A stretch of DNA of 64,000 nt from Bacillota bacterium (GTDB lineage Bacteria; Bacillota; Clostridia; Christensenellales; Christensenellaceae). The position numbers and the translations under genes were made by a program. The notes below the pieces were generated by a model. It saw only the letters and a program-made list of their open reading frames with translations. It was not told where the DNA came from and ran no database searches. Where the stretch lies: positions 29,906 through 93,905 of the forward strand of contig JAEYKI010000022.1 of assembly GCA_023408315.1 (NCBI GenBank), given 5' to 3'. Of the stretch, positions 44,297-51,898 are shown piece by piece; positions within the stretch are counted from its first letter, which is position 1; every line of letters begins with the position of its first letter.

Positions 44297-44716
44297 CTAC
44301 CGGTTATTATTCTGGTGGTTGAATTTGATTAAAAATTGCCGGTACAGCTCCTGGGCGGACTGGTAGCGCTCCACTGCGTCGTTCAGCCAGCTTTCCGCCA
44401 GATCATAATTGCCCACTTTCCGTTCATCTATGGCGCTTAGAAGGTCCTTGACGCTGGTGGAGTAAAACTGGTTGATTTCAAGCGCAGAGTCGTTATTCTG
44501 GTCAAAAGTGCCCAGATCTTCATACAGCGTTTTGATTTCGTCCACAAAAAAGGCGGAAGTATTGCCCTGGCCCACGCCGTTGATGGCGTCTTCAATACGC
44601 GCGCTCACGTCCAGATCGTTCACAAAGTTTTCATATTCTTCAAACGGGTCCTGCACGCATGCGGTAAACAAAAACACAGCGGCAACCAAAAGGGATACAA
44701 CAGCCAGTTTTTTCAA
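44297..44716 (-). CDS. Small lipoprotein of unknown function
   Basis: 139 residues starting MKKLAVVSLLVAAVFLFTAC, a classic lipoprotein signal with its cysteine at residue 20. The mature part is acidic, helical and rich in Asn/Asp/Gln, without a recognised domain. It should sit on the outer face of the membrane. GGAGG lies upstream of the ATG. Convergent with rmuC, sharing a zero-gap stop-to-stop junction. Confidence 0.7.
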   Translation of the reverse strand: MKKLAVVSLLVAAVFLFTACVQDPFEEYENFVNDLDVSARIEDAINGVGQGNTSAFFVDEIKTLYEDLGTFDQNNDSALEINQFYSTSVKDLLSAIDERKVGNYDLAESWLNDAVERYQSAQELYRQFLIKFNHQNNNR

Positions 44717-44796
44717 GGCCAGCCTCCTTTTATTTCTTATGGATATTGTACATCCTGGGAGCTGGATAAATCAATCTTTATCCAAGGATTCTTCTA

Positions 44797-44825
44797 TTGC
44801 ATTTAAAGCGTGTTTTTGCTAAAAT
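44797..44825 (+). promoter_or_regulatory. Promoter of the tRNA-Ser unit
   Basis: TTGCAT (44797-44802), a 17-bp spacer and TAAAAT (44820-44825). It lies 40 bp before the tRNA-like remnant and 117 bp before the intact tRNA. An upstream palindrome TGGATAAA/TTTATCCA lies at 44763-44784. Confidence 0.6.
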
Positions 44826-44864
44826 ATATTCTGCTGCATATAGGGGGCATATAATTGAATTATT

Positions 44865-44932
44865 GGAGAAGTATCGAAGTGGTTATAACGGCCTCGACTC
44901 GAAATAATAATTTTGAGGCATCGCCCGTGACA
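44865..44932 (+). pseudogene. Decayed tRNA-Ser copy (5' half only)
   Basis: GGAGAAGTATCGAAGTGGTT matches the start of the intact tRNA-Ser nearby, and the anticodon loop CTCGAAA is kept. The 3' strand of the anticodon stem, the T-arm (no GTTCGAATC), the acceptor 3' strand and CCA are lost. It looks like the first copy of a tandem tRNA-Ser pair that has decayed, perhaps after an old integration event. Confidence 0.6.
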
Positions 44933-44941
44933 ATTTAATAT

Positions 44942-45030
44942 GGAAGAGTATCGAAGTGGTCGCAACGAGCTGCACTCGAAATGCAGTTGTCCGCAAGGGC
45001 ACGTGGGTTCGAATCCCACCTCTTCCGCCA
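44942..45030 (+). tRNA. tRNA-Ser (anticodon CGA)
   Basis: 89 nt including encoded CCA. The acceptor stem GGAAGAG pairs with CTCTTCC; the anticodon stem-loop is CTGCA-CTCGAAA-TGCAG. A long variable arm is present, as required for tRNA-Ser, and the T-arm is GTGGGTTCGAATCCCAC. It reads the codon UCG. A conjugative element begins just downstream of its terminator. Confidence 0.96.
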
Positions 45031-45064
45031 AAAAGCCTTGAAACAAGCCAGTTTCAAGGCTTTT
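45031..45064 (+). terminator. Terminator of tRNA-Ser
   Basis: AAAAGCCTTGAAAC (45031-45044), a 6-nt loop and GTTTCAAGGCTTTT (45051-45064): a perfect 14-bp stem starting at the base after CCA. Confidence 0.9.
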
Positions 45065-45108
45065 CTTATATCCTTTTTGTATGGTGGAAAAGTCCCCTCT
45101 GCCTGAAT

Positions 45109-45205
45109 TGTTATCAATGTTATCCAAAGTGTTATCCAAATCCATCCTTTTTCTGGAATCCGCACGACAGCCATTTTCATGGACTGTTGTAAAAATGTTA
45201 TCAAA
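45109..45205 (+). other. Four TGTTATC repeats beside the tRNA: candidate integrase/excisionase arm sites
   Basis: TGTTATCAA (45109), TGTTATCCAAA (45118), TGTTATCCAAA (45130) and TGTTATCAAA (45196) recur in one orientation in 97 bp, between the tRNA terminator and the first element gene. Short direct repeats near an attachment site commonly bind the arm domain of tyrosine integrases. No gene occupies this stretch (45065-45277). Confidence 0.4.
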
Positions 45206-45277
45206 CTGTGCGGACAGCTATAAAAGGCTATGGGAAGAAGCAAGGAAAAACGTATGATTGCAAAGGAGGCAAAGACC

Positions 45278-45637
45278 GTGAACGCAAATAACACCACCCG
45301 CGACACGTTGAAAAGCAAGGGCATCCTCACACCTCAAAACGACATCAACCGCGACAAAATCAACCTCATATCCGGGGCCATCACCGCCCCATTCCTTGAA
45401 ACCCTGTTCACCTTCTCCGGCAATGACCCCGGGACGATGGATAGAGTTTCGGCCATCTTTACCCATCTGTATAGTGAAGGCCGGGAAGTAGAAATGCTAG
45501 CCGTCCTGCGCATCCTGTACGATGTGGCGGGCCTGCAATTCCCGGAGGATGTGGAACTGCTGGCAAGTCACCCGGAGGCCCGGCAATACTTCCTGTTTTC
45601 CTTCCTGCTGGATATGGACGACTTTTTACCATTATAA
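45278..45637 (+). CDS. Small element protein, unknown function
   Basis: 119 residues from GTG at 45278, 9 nt after AAAGGAGG; the ATG at 45254 precedes the ribosome site. The sequence has a polar start and a helical body ending FLFSFLLDMDDFLPL, with no domain I can name. It is the first gene of the element, and its G+C-rich codon use matches the transfer genes rather than the following ietAS unit. It would directly precede the DUF3991 gene if the cargo were removed. Confidence 0.65.
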   Translation: MNANNTTRDTLKSKGILTPQNDINRDKINLISGAITAPFLETLFTFSGNDPGTMDRVSAIFTHLYSEGREVEMLAVLRILYDVAGLQFPEDVELLASHPEARQYFLFSFLLDMDDFLPL

Positions 45638-45642
45638 CAAAA

Positions 45643-45681
45643 ATTGCAAGGGCTCTCTAAAGCAAAGAGAGCCCTTGCAAT
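45643..45681 (-). terminator. Strong terminator after ietS
   Basis: ATTGCAAGGGCTCTCT (45643-45658), a 7-nt loop and AGAGAGCCCTTGCAAT (45666-45681): a perfect 16-bp stem. On the minus strand it starts directly after the protease stop codon and is followed by TTTTGTT. It also lies 5 nt after the convergent gene ending at 45637 and may stop both. Confidence 0.88.
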
Positions 45682-47952
45682 TCAACCTTCTATAAGGATT
45701 TGATTTCGATTCTTTATATGAATAGGCATTAAGTTACGGTACTCGCTTAGTACATCGTCATACAGAATTCCCGGATACTTAGGAATTTCCACTGTTATTG
45801 CAGCGAAATATTGCATAGTCGAATTAGAGAATGAATCCCTGCTCATACCATGTAATATAAAGAAAGGGTTGTGTAGTGAGGATGCCCGTATGGAGCGAGA
45901 TTTTTTTACAATAGTATCCCATTTCAAATGTTGATTTCTCAACTCGTCTTCGCTCAGAAACTGCTTCGGTGGTTTGCTGATAGGTAAATCTGCCCTAACA
46001 AATCCGAGGGCAATGAGCTTAGCTTCTTCTGGAGTACCTAATCGGGCCTGTTTTGTTATCCTCTTGGGAGTCTTGAGGACATAGCTATAGTGCCTATCAT
46101 CTGGATAAAAATAATCTTCTACACAATTGCTGGTATATGAATCCACATCACTTGGATTTGGCTTACCAATAGTAGAAATAGTCCAAGTAACTAATGCATT
46201 GTTTCGTATTTTATCAAGGTTTGGAAGCAATATCGGCATACGAATATTCTGTTTCGGCTCAATGCTTCCTGAGTATAAAACGACTACTTTATTATCAAGG
46301 CAGTTGATGATGTTATCAACATCATCAATACAAAAACCAAACCCAGTTTCGCAAATGTCTGTGTCTTCGCAAGTTTCAGCCGTGTGAATTAACAGCGTTC
46401 TTGCCATGTGGGGGCTGATTTCATCACTTAATGCAATAATTCTTCCGATTTTTCCGGTGGCAATTGGTGATGAAAAACTTGTTCCACAATTTGCAACAGT
46501 CTGTCCGTGATTTTTACTAACTAAAATAGCAGGATGTTCTGGACTTCCTCCAAACTCTAATAAATCCGGTTTTATTTTACACCCTTCCCGCCCAGGTCCA
46601 ATGCAACTATAATTTGCTCGCACCTTGTTTCCCTTTCTGTCAAATGTATACGAACCTATGCCCAATCCGTTTACCAAATCGGCGGGTGCTTGAACCCGAT
46701 TGAAAGGAGAAGGCAAATCTCCATCATTCCCAGCAGCAACACAAAACAGTGGATGATGTGGTAAATTAGTCAAATTATCCAGAGAGTATGTAAACCGACT
46801 TATGTCATCATCAATAATGGCACCGCGTGGGCCAAAAGATAAATTATATAGCCTAATATCTGGGCGTTGAGGAACGATTTCTTCAACTTTATCAATTGCA
46901 CTATATAACCCGCTATCTTGTAGTGCGTCACCTGTGGAAGGCTGCGGCAATATCCTGTAGGACTCTACAGATACTAACGGAGCAGGCAGTTCATCTGCAC
47001 TTTGGGCATAGTTCAATGCACCGTACAATGCAGCCCCACAAACAGATGTTCCGTGAGAAATAAAACTATCTTGCGGGGATACGTCGGTGAGGTCAAATGC
47101 CTGAACATAATTTTTCAATAGTGGGACTGTTATATCAGCGCCACCATCGAGAACACCAACTATTGTTTGTGATTTTCCTTTTGTAGATGGAGGCTTTGGA
47201 GCAGCAAAAAACTGACCTTCACGTAAATCGGGTATATTAATCTCTCCAAGAGGATGTACGATTCTAAGCGGGTTAAACAGGGCTATACGTTCTAAATCTT
47301 CTCTAGAACATTCGGCAGCACAAAATGTAGGCCCATCTGAATAACTGGAGATTTTATACTTGTTATCTGGCAAATTGAGCAATTCCAAAAATTTATTTAT
47401 AGCAGCGTCATTATTGCATACTATTGGATGAAGCACAATTTCTACAATTCCGCTATCCCAGTCAGAGGCGAATCCTGCTATTTTTTCTTTGTGAGATAAT
47501 AAATCAATTGTTCTAACTGCACTTATCTGGTTTTGCCATGTTGCAAAGCTGTCTTTTTTCCCTTGCTCAAGGGTAGAAAATAAATTATTGATACCATCAT
47601 CTGTAGCTTTAGCAAAATATAGCTTTGCCTTTATTTCACTACCATCCTGTTCGGTAATGCTGTACTTTCTTCCTCCAATTGGATGGATGCCATCAATAGA
47701 CATTAACATGTCGGGAGCGTAGGATTTGGCCTCAAATTTGGGTTCCATGCGTACACAGAGGACTTTTTCTTCTAAAAAGACCTCGGAATTGGCATTTATA
47801 GATTCCTTAATAGATGATAAGCCATTCAATAAGTTCTGTTTACCCTCCGTATAGGTATGAGGATATTGGGGTGGCCCGCCAAAATATCTCTTTTCAATAT
47901 CGCTCACATACAATTCTCCGCGCCCCAGTATTGGATGTTTATTATTACTCAT
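45682..47952 (-). CDS. ietS: Subtilisin-like serine protease of an IetAS-type pair
   Basis: 756 residues. An N-terminal region of about 260 residues without signal peptide precedes an S8 subtilase domain with an intact triad: D269 in VGVLDGG, H300 in SHGTSVCG and S492 in CGTSFSSP, plus oxyanion N409 in AAGND. About 250 further residues follow. It is presumably cytosolic. The pairing with an AAA+ ATPase matches IetA/IetS, first described in Agrobacterium as a plasmid stability/incompatibility module and later reported as an anti-phage system. The gene overlaps ietA by 4 nt (ATGA) and has a GGAGGAG ribosome site. The A+T-rich codon use differs from the transfer genes. The symbol reflects architecture, not a proven orthologue. 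Confidence 0.78.
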   Translation of the reverse strand: MSNNKHPILGRGELYVSDIEKRYFGGPPQYPHTYTEGKQNLLNGLSSIKESINANSEVFLEEKVLCVRMEPKFEAKSYAPDMLMSIDGIHPIGGRKYSITEQDGSEIKAKLYFAKATDDGINNLFSTLEQGKKDSFATWQNQISAVRTIDLLSHKEKIAGFASDWDSGIVEIVLHPIVCNNDAAINKFLELLNLPDNKYKISSYSDGPTFCAAECSREDLERIALFNPLRIVHPLGEINIPDLREGQFFAAPKPPSTKGKSQTIVGVLDGGADITVPLLKNYVQAFDLTDVSPQDSFISHGTSVCGAALYGALNYAQSADELPAPLVSVESYRILPQPSTGDALQDSGLYSAIDKVEEIVPQRPDIRLYNLSFGPRGAIIDDDISRFTYSLDNLTNLPHHPLFCVAAGNDGDLPSPFNRVQAPADLVNGLGIGSYTFDRKGNKVRANYSCIGPGREGCKIKPDLLEFGGSPEHPAILVSKNHGQTVANCGTSFSSPIATGKIGRIIALSDEISPHMARTLLIHTAETCEDTDICETGFGFCIDDVDNIINCLDNKVVVLYSGSIEPKQNIRMPILLPNLDKIRNNALVTWTISTIGKPNPSDVDSYTSNCVEDYFYPDDRHYSYVLKTPKRITKQARLGTPEEAKLIALGFVRADLPISKPPKQFLSEDELRNQHLKWDTIVKKSRSIRASSLHNPFFILHGMSRDSFSNSTMQYFAAITVEIPKYPGILYDDVLSEYRNLMPIHIKNRNQILIEG

Positions 47953-49052
47953 TTATTCGCTCCTCCTGTTTGAAGATAACGACTTACTGAAGTTATTGAT
48001 ATTTTGGTTATCCGAGAGATATCTCGTCCGCTTAATTCAGGAAATGAATTTTTCAGCATCTTACACACCTCAATTTTACTTTGTCTATCTTTGTAGTTGC
48101 CAGTACACGTTTCTTCTATTGCAATTAGGTCAGGCAAAGAATCCTTCATAACGACTTTCCTTTTTATGTGCATACATATTTTACAAATATCAGATGCATT
48201 AACCCCTTCTGTTTGCTTTACCATAAAGTCTATAGACATTTTTGAAAAGTTCTTTTCGAATTTCCCAAAGCATCTTAAAATAAGCTCTTTTCTTTGATCG
48301 GGCTCTGGCAGGTCAAATGGAATTACTCTATCAAACCTGCGCCAAATGGCCTTGTCTAATAAATCAGGATGATTGGTAGCAGCAATGATAATACTTTGGC
48401 TAGGCCAAGTTTCCATTTCTTTTAGAAGAACGTTCACCAGTCGCTTTAATTCTCCTAAATCTGATGCATCATCACGACGCTTTGCTATAGCGTCTAATTC
48501 ATCTAAAAATAAAATTGATGGAAATGAACGTGCGTAATCAAAAAGGCTTTTAATGTTCTGTCCCGAACGACCCAAATAACTTGATATCGAAGTAGCTAAG
48601 TCCATAGTCACTAGAGGTAAGTTTAACTTGTAAGATATCCATTTTGCTGAATACGTTTTCCCAACGCCCGGAGGGCCTACAAACAGCATACTGTTTGGTG
48701 GAGTAATATCTTCCATAATAAGTTGTTCGATTTTTTCCCTTTCAGAAAGAAAATCTATTAATTCATTTATGGTTTGCTCAGATAATATAGGCGGTTCAAC
48801 TTCCAACGGTTCTTCTGCCTTCCCAAGAGAGGAACGAGATTCTCGATCTATAGGCAAAGGTTGTACATCAGCAGAACGCAAAGCGGAGGCACCGTTTCGT
48901 GAATACGTAAGTGCCTGCGACATTTCTTTTGCAATTTCTGGTTTGCTTTTTTTAAGCGTTTTAATCATCATACTAGATATTTCTTCAACCATACGCCTAT
49001 CATTATCAAGACATGCACGTATTAGTTTTGGTAGTAGTTCATCATGGTTCAT
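47949..49052 (-). CDS. ietA: AAA+ ATPase of an IetAS-type pair
   Basis: 367 residues. A helical N-terminal part (1-115) precedes a classic AAA core: Walker A GPPGVGKT (126-133), Walker B ILFLDE (180-185), sensor 1 IIAATN and arginine fingers in IWRRFD (238-239). The C-terminus ends in a helix-turn-helix-like stretch, LSGRDISRITKISITSVSRY. In the Agrobacterium pair the ATPase counteracts or controls the protease; the same division is inferred here. It is the first gene of the unit and has its own consensus promoter. Alternative: a chaperone-like remodeller feeding substrates to the protease. Confidence 0.8.
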   Translation of the reverse strand: MNHDELLPKLIRACLDNDRRMVEEISSMMIKTLKKSKPEIAKEMSQALTYSRNGASALRSADVQPLPIDRESRSSLGKAEEPLEVEPPILSEQTINELIDFLSEREKIEQLIMEDITPPNSMLFVGPPGVGKTYSAKWISYKLNLPLVTMDLATSISSYLGRSGQNIKSLFDYARSFPSILFLDELDAIAKRRDDASDLGELKRLVNVLLKEMETWPSQSIIIAATNHPDLLDKAIWRRFDRVIPFDLPEPDQRKELILRCFGKFEKNFSKMSIDFMVKQTEGVNASDICKICMHIKRKVVMKDSLPDLIAIEETCTGNYKDRQSKIEVCKMLKNSFPELSGRDISRITKISITSVSRYLQTGGANK

Positions 49053-49080
49053 GTTTCAACTCATCCTTTTTATCAATTGT

Positions 49081-49132
49081 GGAACAGTTTAATTATATGC
49101 TAAATACAAGCAAAAGTCAATGGTCGTGTTCC
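49081..49132 (-). promoter_or_regulatory. Consensus promoter of ietAS bracketed by an inverted repeat
   Basis: On the minus strand TTGACT (49120-49115), a 17-bp spacer and TATAAT (49097-49092). GGAACA (49081-49086) and TGTTCC (49127-49132) are inverted and flank the whole promoter, so they could be operator half-sites. It makes the pair independent of element transcription. Confidence 0.7.
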
Positions 49133-49175
49133 GTTTTGTTTTAAAATCAAAAAATGAAACACATTATTCGATGAA

Positions 49176-49226
49176 GGGGGAAGTCTGCCCGTTTGCGGAG
49201 GCGCGGCGGGCTTTTTTGTTTCCCCC
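49176..49226 (+). terminator. First of two terminator-like hairpins before the transfer operon
   Basis: Inner stem GCCCG (49187-49191) with CGGGC (49207-49211) followed by TTTTTT, inside an outer pairing GGGGGAA (49176-49182) with TTCCCCC (49220-49226). Confidence 0.55.
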
Positions 49227-49314
49227 TAAAACCCCCTTCCACCTGCTGGTAAGGCATTTACCCGCTGGGAAAAGGATAAGCTGTAAAGCGATACAAACGA
49301 ATATAACAAGCTGC

Positions 49315-49342
49315 GGGCGTTCAGAAATGAGCGCCCTTTTTT
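49315..49342 (+). terminator. Second terminator-like hairpin before the transfer operon
   Basis: GGGCG (49315-49319) pairs with CGCCC (49332-49336), followed by TTTTTT. It ends 24 nt before the ATG at 49366, so it sits in the leader as a possible attenuator. Confidence 0.6.
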
Positions 49343-49365
49343 CATTTCAGGAAGGAGGAATGTCC

Positions 49366-50340
49366 ATGCCGGGCGTAAGCAAGGAACAAATCGAGCGGGC
49401 AAAGGAAATCGACCTGCTTTCCTACCTGCAACAGTACGAGCCGCAGGAGCTAAAGCGCACAGGGCCTCATGAATACTGCACCGTCACCCACGACAGCCTG
49501 AAAATCAGCAATGGCAAATGGCATTGGTTTTCAAGAGGCATCGGCGGCAAGACCGCCCTTGACTATCTCATCAAAGTACGGGATATGGATTTTGTGGAAG
49601 CCGTCAGCCTGCTTTGCGACGGACGCGCCGCCCCTGCCGTTTCCTTTCAGCAGGTAAAGAAGCCGGAGCCGCCGCCCAAACCCTTTGAACTGCCGGAACC
49701 GAACCGGGATAACCGGGCCGCTATCAACTACCTGCGGGGACGGGGCATCGACCCGGAAATCATCTACCGCTGCATCCAAGCCGGGATATTGTATGAGAGC
49801 CGGGAATATCACAACTGCGTGTTTGTGGGCAAGGATGCAATCGGGACACCACGTTTCGCATCCGTCCGGGGAACCTATGGGGACTTCAAGCAGGACATCG
49901 AGGGCAGCGACAAGCGGTATAATTTCGTGCTGCCGTCCTGCCCGCCCAGCAGCCGCTATGTGGCTGTCTGTGAAAGTGCCATTGACGCCCTTTCCCTTGC
50001 CACCATCCGCAAACGGAAAACAGGGGCATGGGACAGATACCATTATCTTTCATTGAGCGGCACGTCGCTGCTGGCCCTGCTCCAATATCTGACCGACCAC
50101 CCGGAAATAGACCATGTGTACATGTATCTGGACAACGATAAAGCCGGGCGGGACGGCATGATGAAGCTGCGGGCGGCGCTTATGCAAAACGACGCTTTCT
50201 GCAACCACATCACCGGCGCCGAGCTGCCGCCCATCGGCAAGGACTGCAACGACTATCTGCGTTTCCTGCTGCGGGCAGAGCAACAGAAGGAAGCCAAACA
50301 AACCAGCCGTCCGAGAAACCCGGCGGCTATTTCACGTTAA
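49366..50340 (+). CDS. DUF3991 and Toprim domain protein of conjugative elements
   Basis: 324 residues. The N-terminal part (about 1-90), with LLSYLQQYEPQELKRTGPHE and KTALDYLIKV, resembles the CHC2/primase-like DUF3991 region. The C-terminal Toprim fold carries CESAIDALSLATI and the acidic YMYLDNDKAGRDGM motif. Such proteins accompany relaxases in Tn1549-type elements and may act in primer synthesis or DNA processing after transfer. The frame is open upstream, but GAAGGAGGA lies 7 nt before the ATG at 49366, and upstream codons run through two terminator-like hairpins. Confidence 0.85.
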   Translation: MPGVSKEQIERAKEIDLLSYLQQYEPQELKRTGPHEYCTVTHDSLKISNGKWHWFSRGIGGKTALDYLIKVRDMDFVEAVSLLCDGRAAPAVSFQQVKKPEPPPKPFELPEPNRDNRAAINYLRGRGIDPEIIYRCIQAGILYESREYHNCVFVGKDAIGTPRFASVRGTYGDFKQDIEGSDKRYNFVLPSCPPSSRYVAVCESAIDALSLATIRKRKTGAWDRYHYLSLSGTSLLALLQYLTDHPEIDHVYMYLDNDKAGRDGMMKLRAALMQNDAFCNHITGAELPPIGKDCNDYLRFLLRAEQQKEAKQTSRPRNPAAISR

Positions 50341-50354
50341 AGGAGGAATCGACT

Positions 50355-50726
50355 ATGAAAAGGCCCTTTGCATATATCTGCTCACCCTTTCAGGGCGACG
50401 AGGCCCGCAACACCGAGAAGGCCCGTGAATACTGCCGCAAGGCGTATGAGGCTGGATTTACCCCTATATGCCCGCACCTGCTGTTTCCCCAATTCCTTGA
50501 CGAGAGCATCCCGGAGGAACGCAAGGCGGGCATGGAAATGGCAAACGCCCTGCTGCGCCGCTGCCATGTGCTGCTTGTGTGCGGGAACACCGTCAGCGAA
50601 GGCATGATGTGTGAAATACTGTATGCCCACCGCCTGAATCTCCCGGCCACTACGCTTGAAGGCGTCCTGATGGTAAAGGCGAGGCGCGGACAGCCACAGG
50701 CTGAAAAGGAGGCTGCCGGACAGTGA
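50355..50726 (+). CDS. DUF4406-like (nucleoside 2-deoxyribosyltransferase-fold) protein
   Basis: 123 residues with AYICSPFQGDEARNTEKARE, YCRKAYEAGFTPICPHLLFP and a later SEGMMCEI glutamate region. The pattern matches small proteins of the deoxyribosyltransferase-like fold, common on mobile elements and phages. A nucleotide-hydrolysing or base-exchange role is possible but not shown. AAAGGAGG precedes the ATG. It overlaps the ardA start by 4 nt. Confidence 0.75.
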   Translation: MKRPFAYICSPFQGDEARNTEKAREYCRKAYEAGFTPICPHLLFPQFLDESIPEERKAGMEMANALLRRCHVLLVCGNTVSEGMMCEILYAHRLNLPATTLEGVLMVKARRGQPQAEKEAAGQ

Positions 50727-51454
50727 CAAGCCAAACTGAATTTGCCGAAAAGCTGCTGGAACTGGCCCGGCGCGACGCGCCCATCACTGCTTTTGTCACC
50801 AACTTAGGCAAGTACAACGAGGGCGACCTTGTGGGCGAATGGCTGCCCCTGCCCACCACCACGGAGCAGGTGCAGGCGTGTTTGAAGCGCATCGGGCTTG
50901 ACGGCATCCGCTACGAGGAATATTTCATCACTGACTACGAAACGCCGATTGACGGCCTGCGTGACCGCCTGCCGGAGTACGCCAATCTGGACGAACTCAA
51001 TTACCTTGCCGCCAAGCTGGATGAAATGCCCGATTACGAGGTTAAAAAGCTGGAAGCGGTATTGGAGCATGACGGCAGCTATTACGGCGGCAGCGTGAAA
51101 GACCTTGTCAATCTGACGGAAAACCTTGATTGCTTCGACTACCTGCAAGGCGTAAACAACGAAGAAGATTTGGGTTACTACTGGATAGAGGAAAGCGGCT
51201 GCTACGACCTGAAAAACATGGGCAGCCTTGCGAACTACATCGATTATGAGCGGTTCGGCAGGGATATTACATTAGATGAAGGCGGCACGTTCACCAGCAA
51301 TGGCAACATCCGCAGTACAGGAGACAGCTTCCATGAGGAATACGACGGCAAAGACGTCCCGGAGGAATACAAGGTTTTCGCCTATCCCCCAAGAGAAACA
51401 GCGAAAAACAAAGGGCCGAAAAACAGGCCCCAACCATCCCATGAAGCGCGGTAA
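50723..51454 (+). CDS. ardA: Antirestriction protein ArdA
   Basis: 243 residues from GTG at 50723, overlapping the preceding stop. The long acidic protein, with LPEYANLDELNYLAAKLDEM, a central NLDCFDYL-type segment and a YIDYERFGRDI late motif, is typical of ArdA. ArdA mimics the charge of bent B-DNA and blocks type I restriction enzymes so that incoming element DNA survives. A C-terminal tail of about 25 mostly basic residues follows the core. Confidence 0.9.
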   Translation: MTSQTEFAEKLLELARRDAPITAFVTNLGKYNEGDLVGEWLPLPTTTEQVQACLKRIGLDGIRYEEYFITDYETPIDGLRDRLPEYANLDELNYLAAKLDEMPDYEVKKLEAVLEHDGSYYGGSVKDLVNLTENLDCFDYLQGVNNEEDLGYYWIEESGCYDLKNMGSLANYIDYERFGRDITLDEGGTFTSNGNIRSTGDSFHEEYDGKDVPEEYKVFAYPPRETAKNKGPKNRPQPSHEAR

Positions 51455-51588
51455 TTCAGCGGGTACAGTACAGGGCAGCCGTAAGGCTGTCCTGTACTTG
51501 CAAGCATAGCATTTGTGCTACCAAATGCCGCTTGTAAGGGGCAAGCCCCTTAAACCCCGGACTGCCCGCTGACGGAAGGAGGCGAGAA
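51455..51588 (+). other. Candidate origin of transfer (oriT) upstream of mobC
   Basis: The 134-nt gap before mobC holds three inverted repeats: GTACAGGGCAGCC/GGCTGTCCTGTAC (51468-51497, one mismatch), GCATTTG/CAAATGC (51509-51528) and AAGGGGC/GCCCCTT (51536-51551), followed by an unpaired GGACTGCCCGCTGACGG stretch. Position directly before mobC and the relaxase, and the palindrome density, fit oriT. The nick site is not identified. Confidence 0.55.
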
Positions 51589-51894
51589 ATGCGTAAACGC
51601 AACCACCATATAAGCGTATGGCTGAATGAAAAAGAACTGGCCCATTTAAGGCGTCAGACGAATAATGCGGGCATAAAAGTTGACCCATTCATCCGCAGTC
51701 TTATCATGGGCATGGACATCCGGCCCCGGCCCCCGGACGGATACGCCGCCCTTCTGCGGGAACTGTCGGCCATCGGCAACAACATCAACCAAATTGCCCG
51801 TATCGCCAACAGCGGGAAGCGCATATCCCCGCAGGCGGTGGAGGACATCATGCGGATGCAGACAGCCATCTGGCAGCGGATAAAGGGGATGTGA
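51589..51894 (+). CDS. mobC: Relaxosome accessory protein MobC
   Basis: 101 residues: a ribbon-helix-helix-like start (HHISVWLNEKELAHLRRQTN) and the conserved LLRELSAIGNNINQIARIAN motif of MobC. It should bind oriT and help the relaxase open the DNA. GGAAGGAGG lies 8-9 nt before the ATG. The relaxase starts 4 nt after its stop. Confidence 0.92.
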   Translation: MRKRNHHISVWLNEKELAHLRRQTNNAGIKVDPFIRSLIMGMDIRPRPPDGYAALLRELSAIGNNINQIARIANSGKRISPQAVEDIMRMQTAIWQRIKGM

Positions 51895-51898
51895 GCGC

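Noticed and set aside
44819..45145. Minus-strand frame with a VGFEPT-like peptide across the tRNA
   Set aside because: This peptide is the known spurious translation of the antisense strand of tRNA genes.
49120..49365. Upstream extension of the DUF3991 gene to 49120
   Set aside because: The extension crosses two hairpins with T-runs and has no ribosome site; GAAGGAGGA sits at the right distance from ATG 49366.
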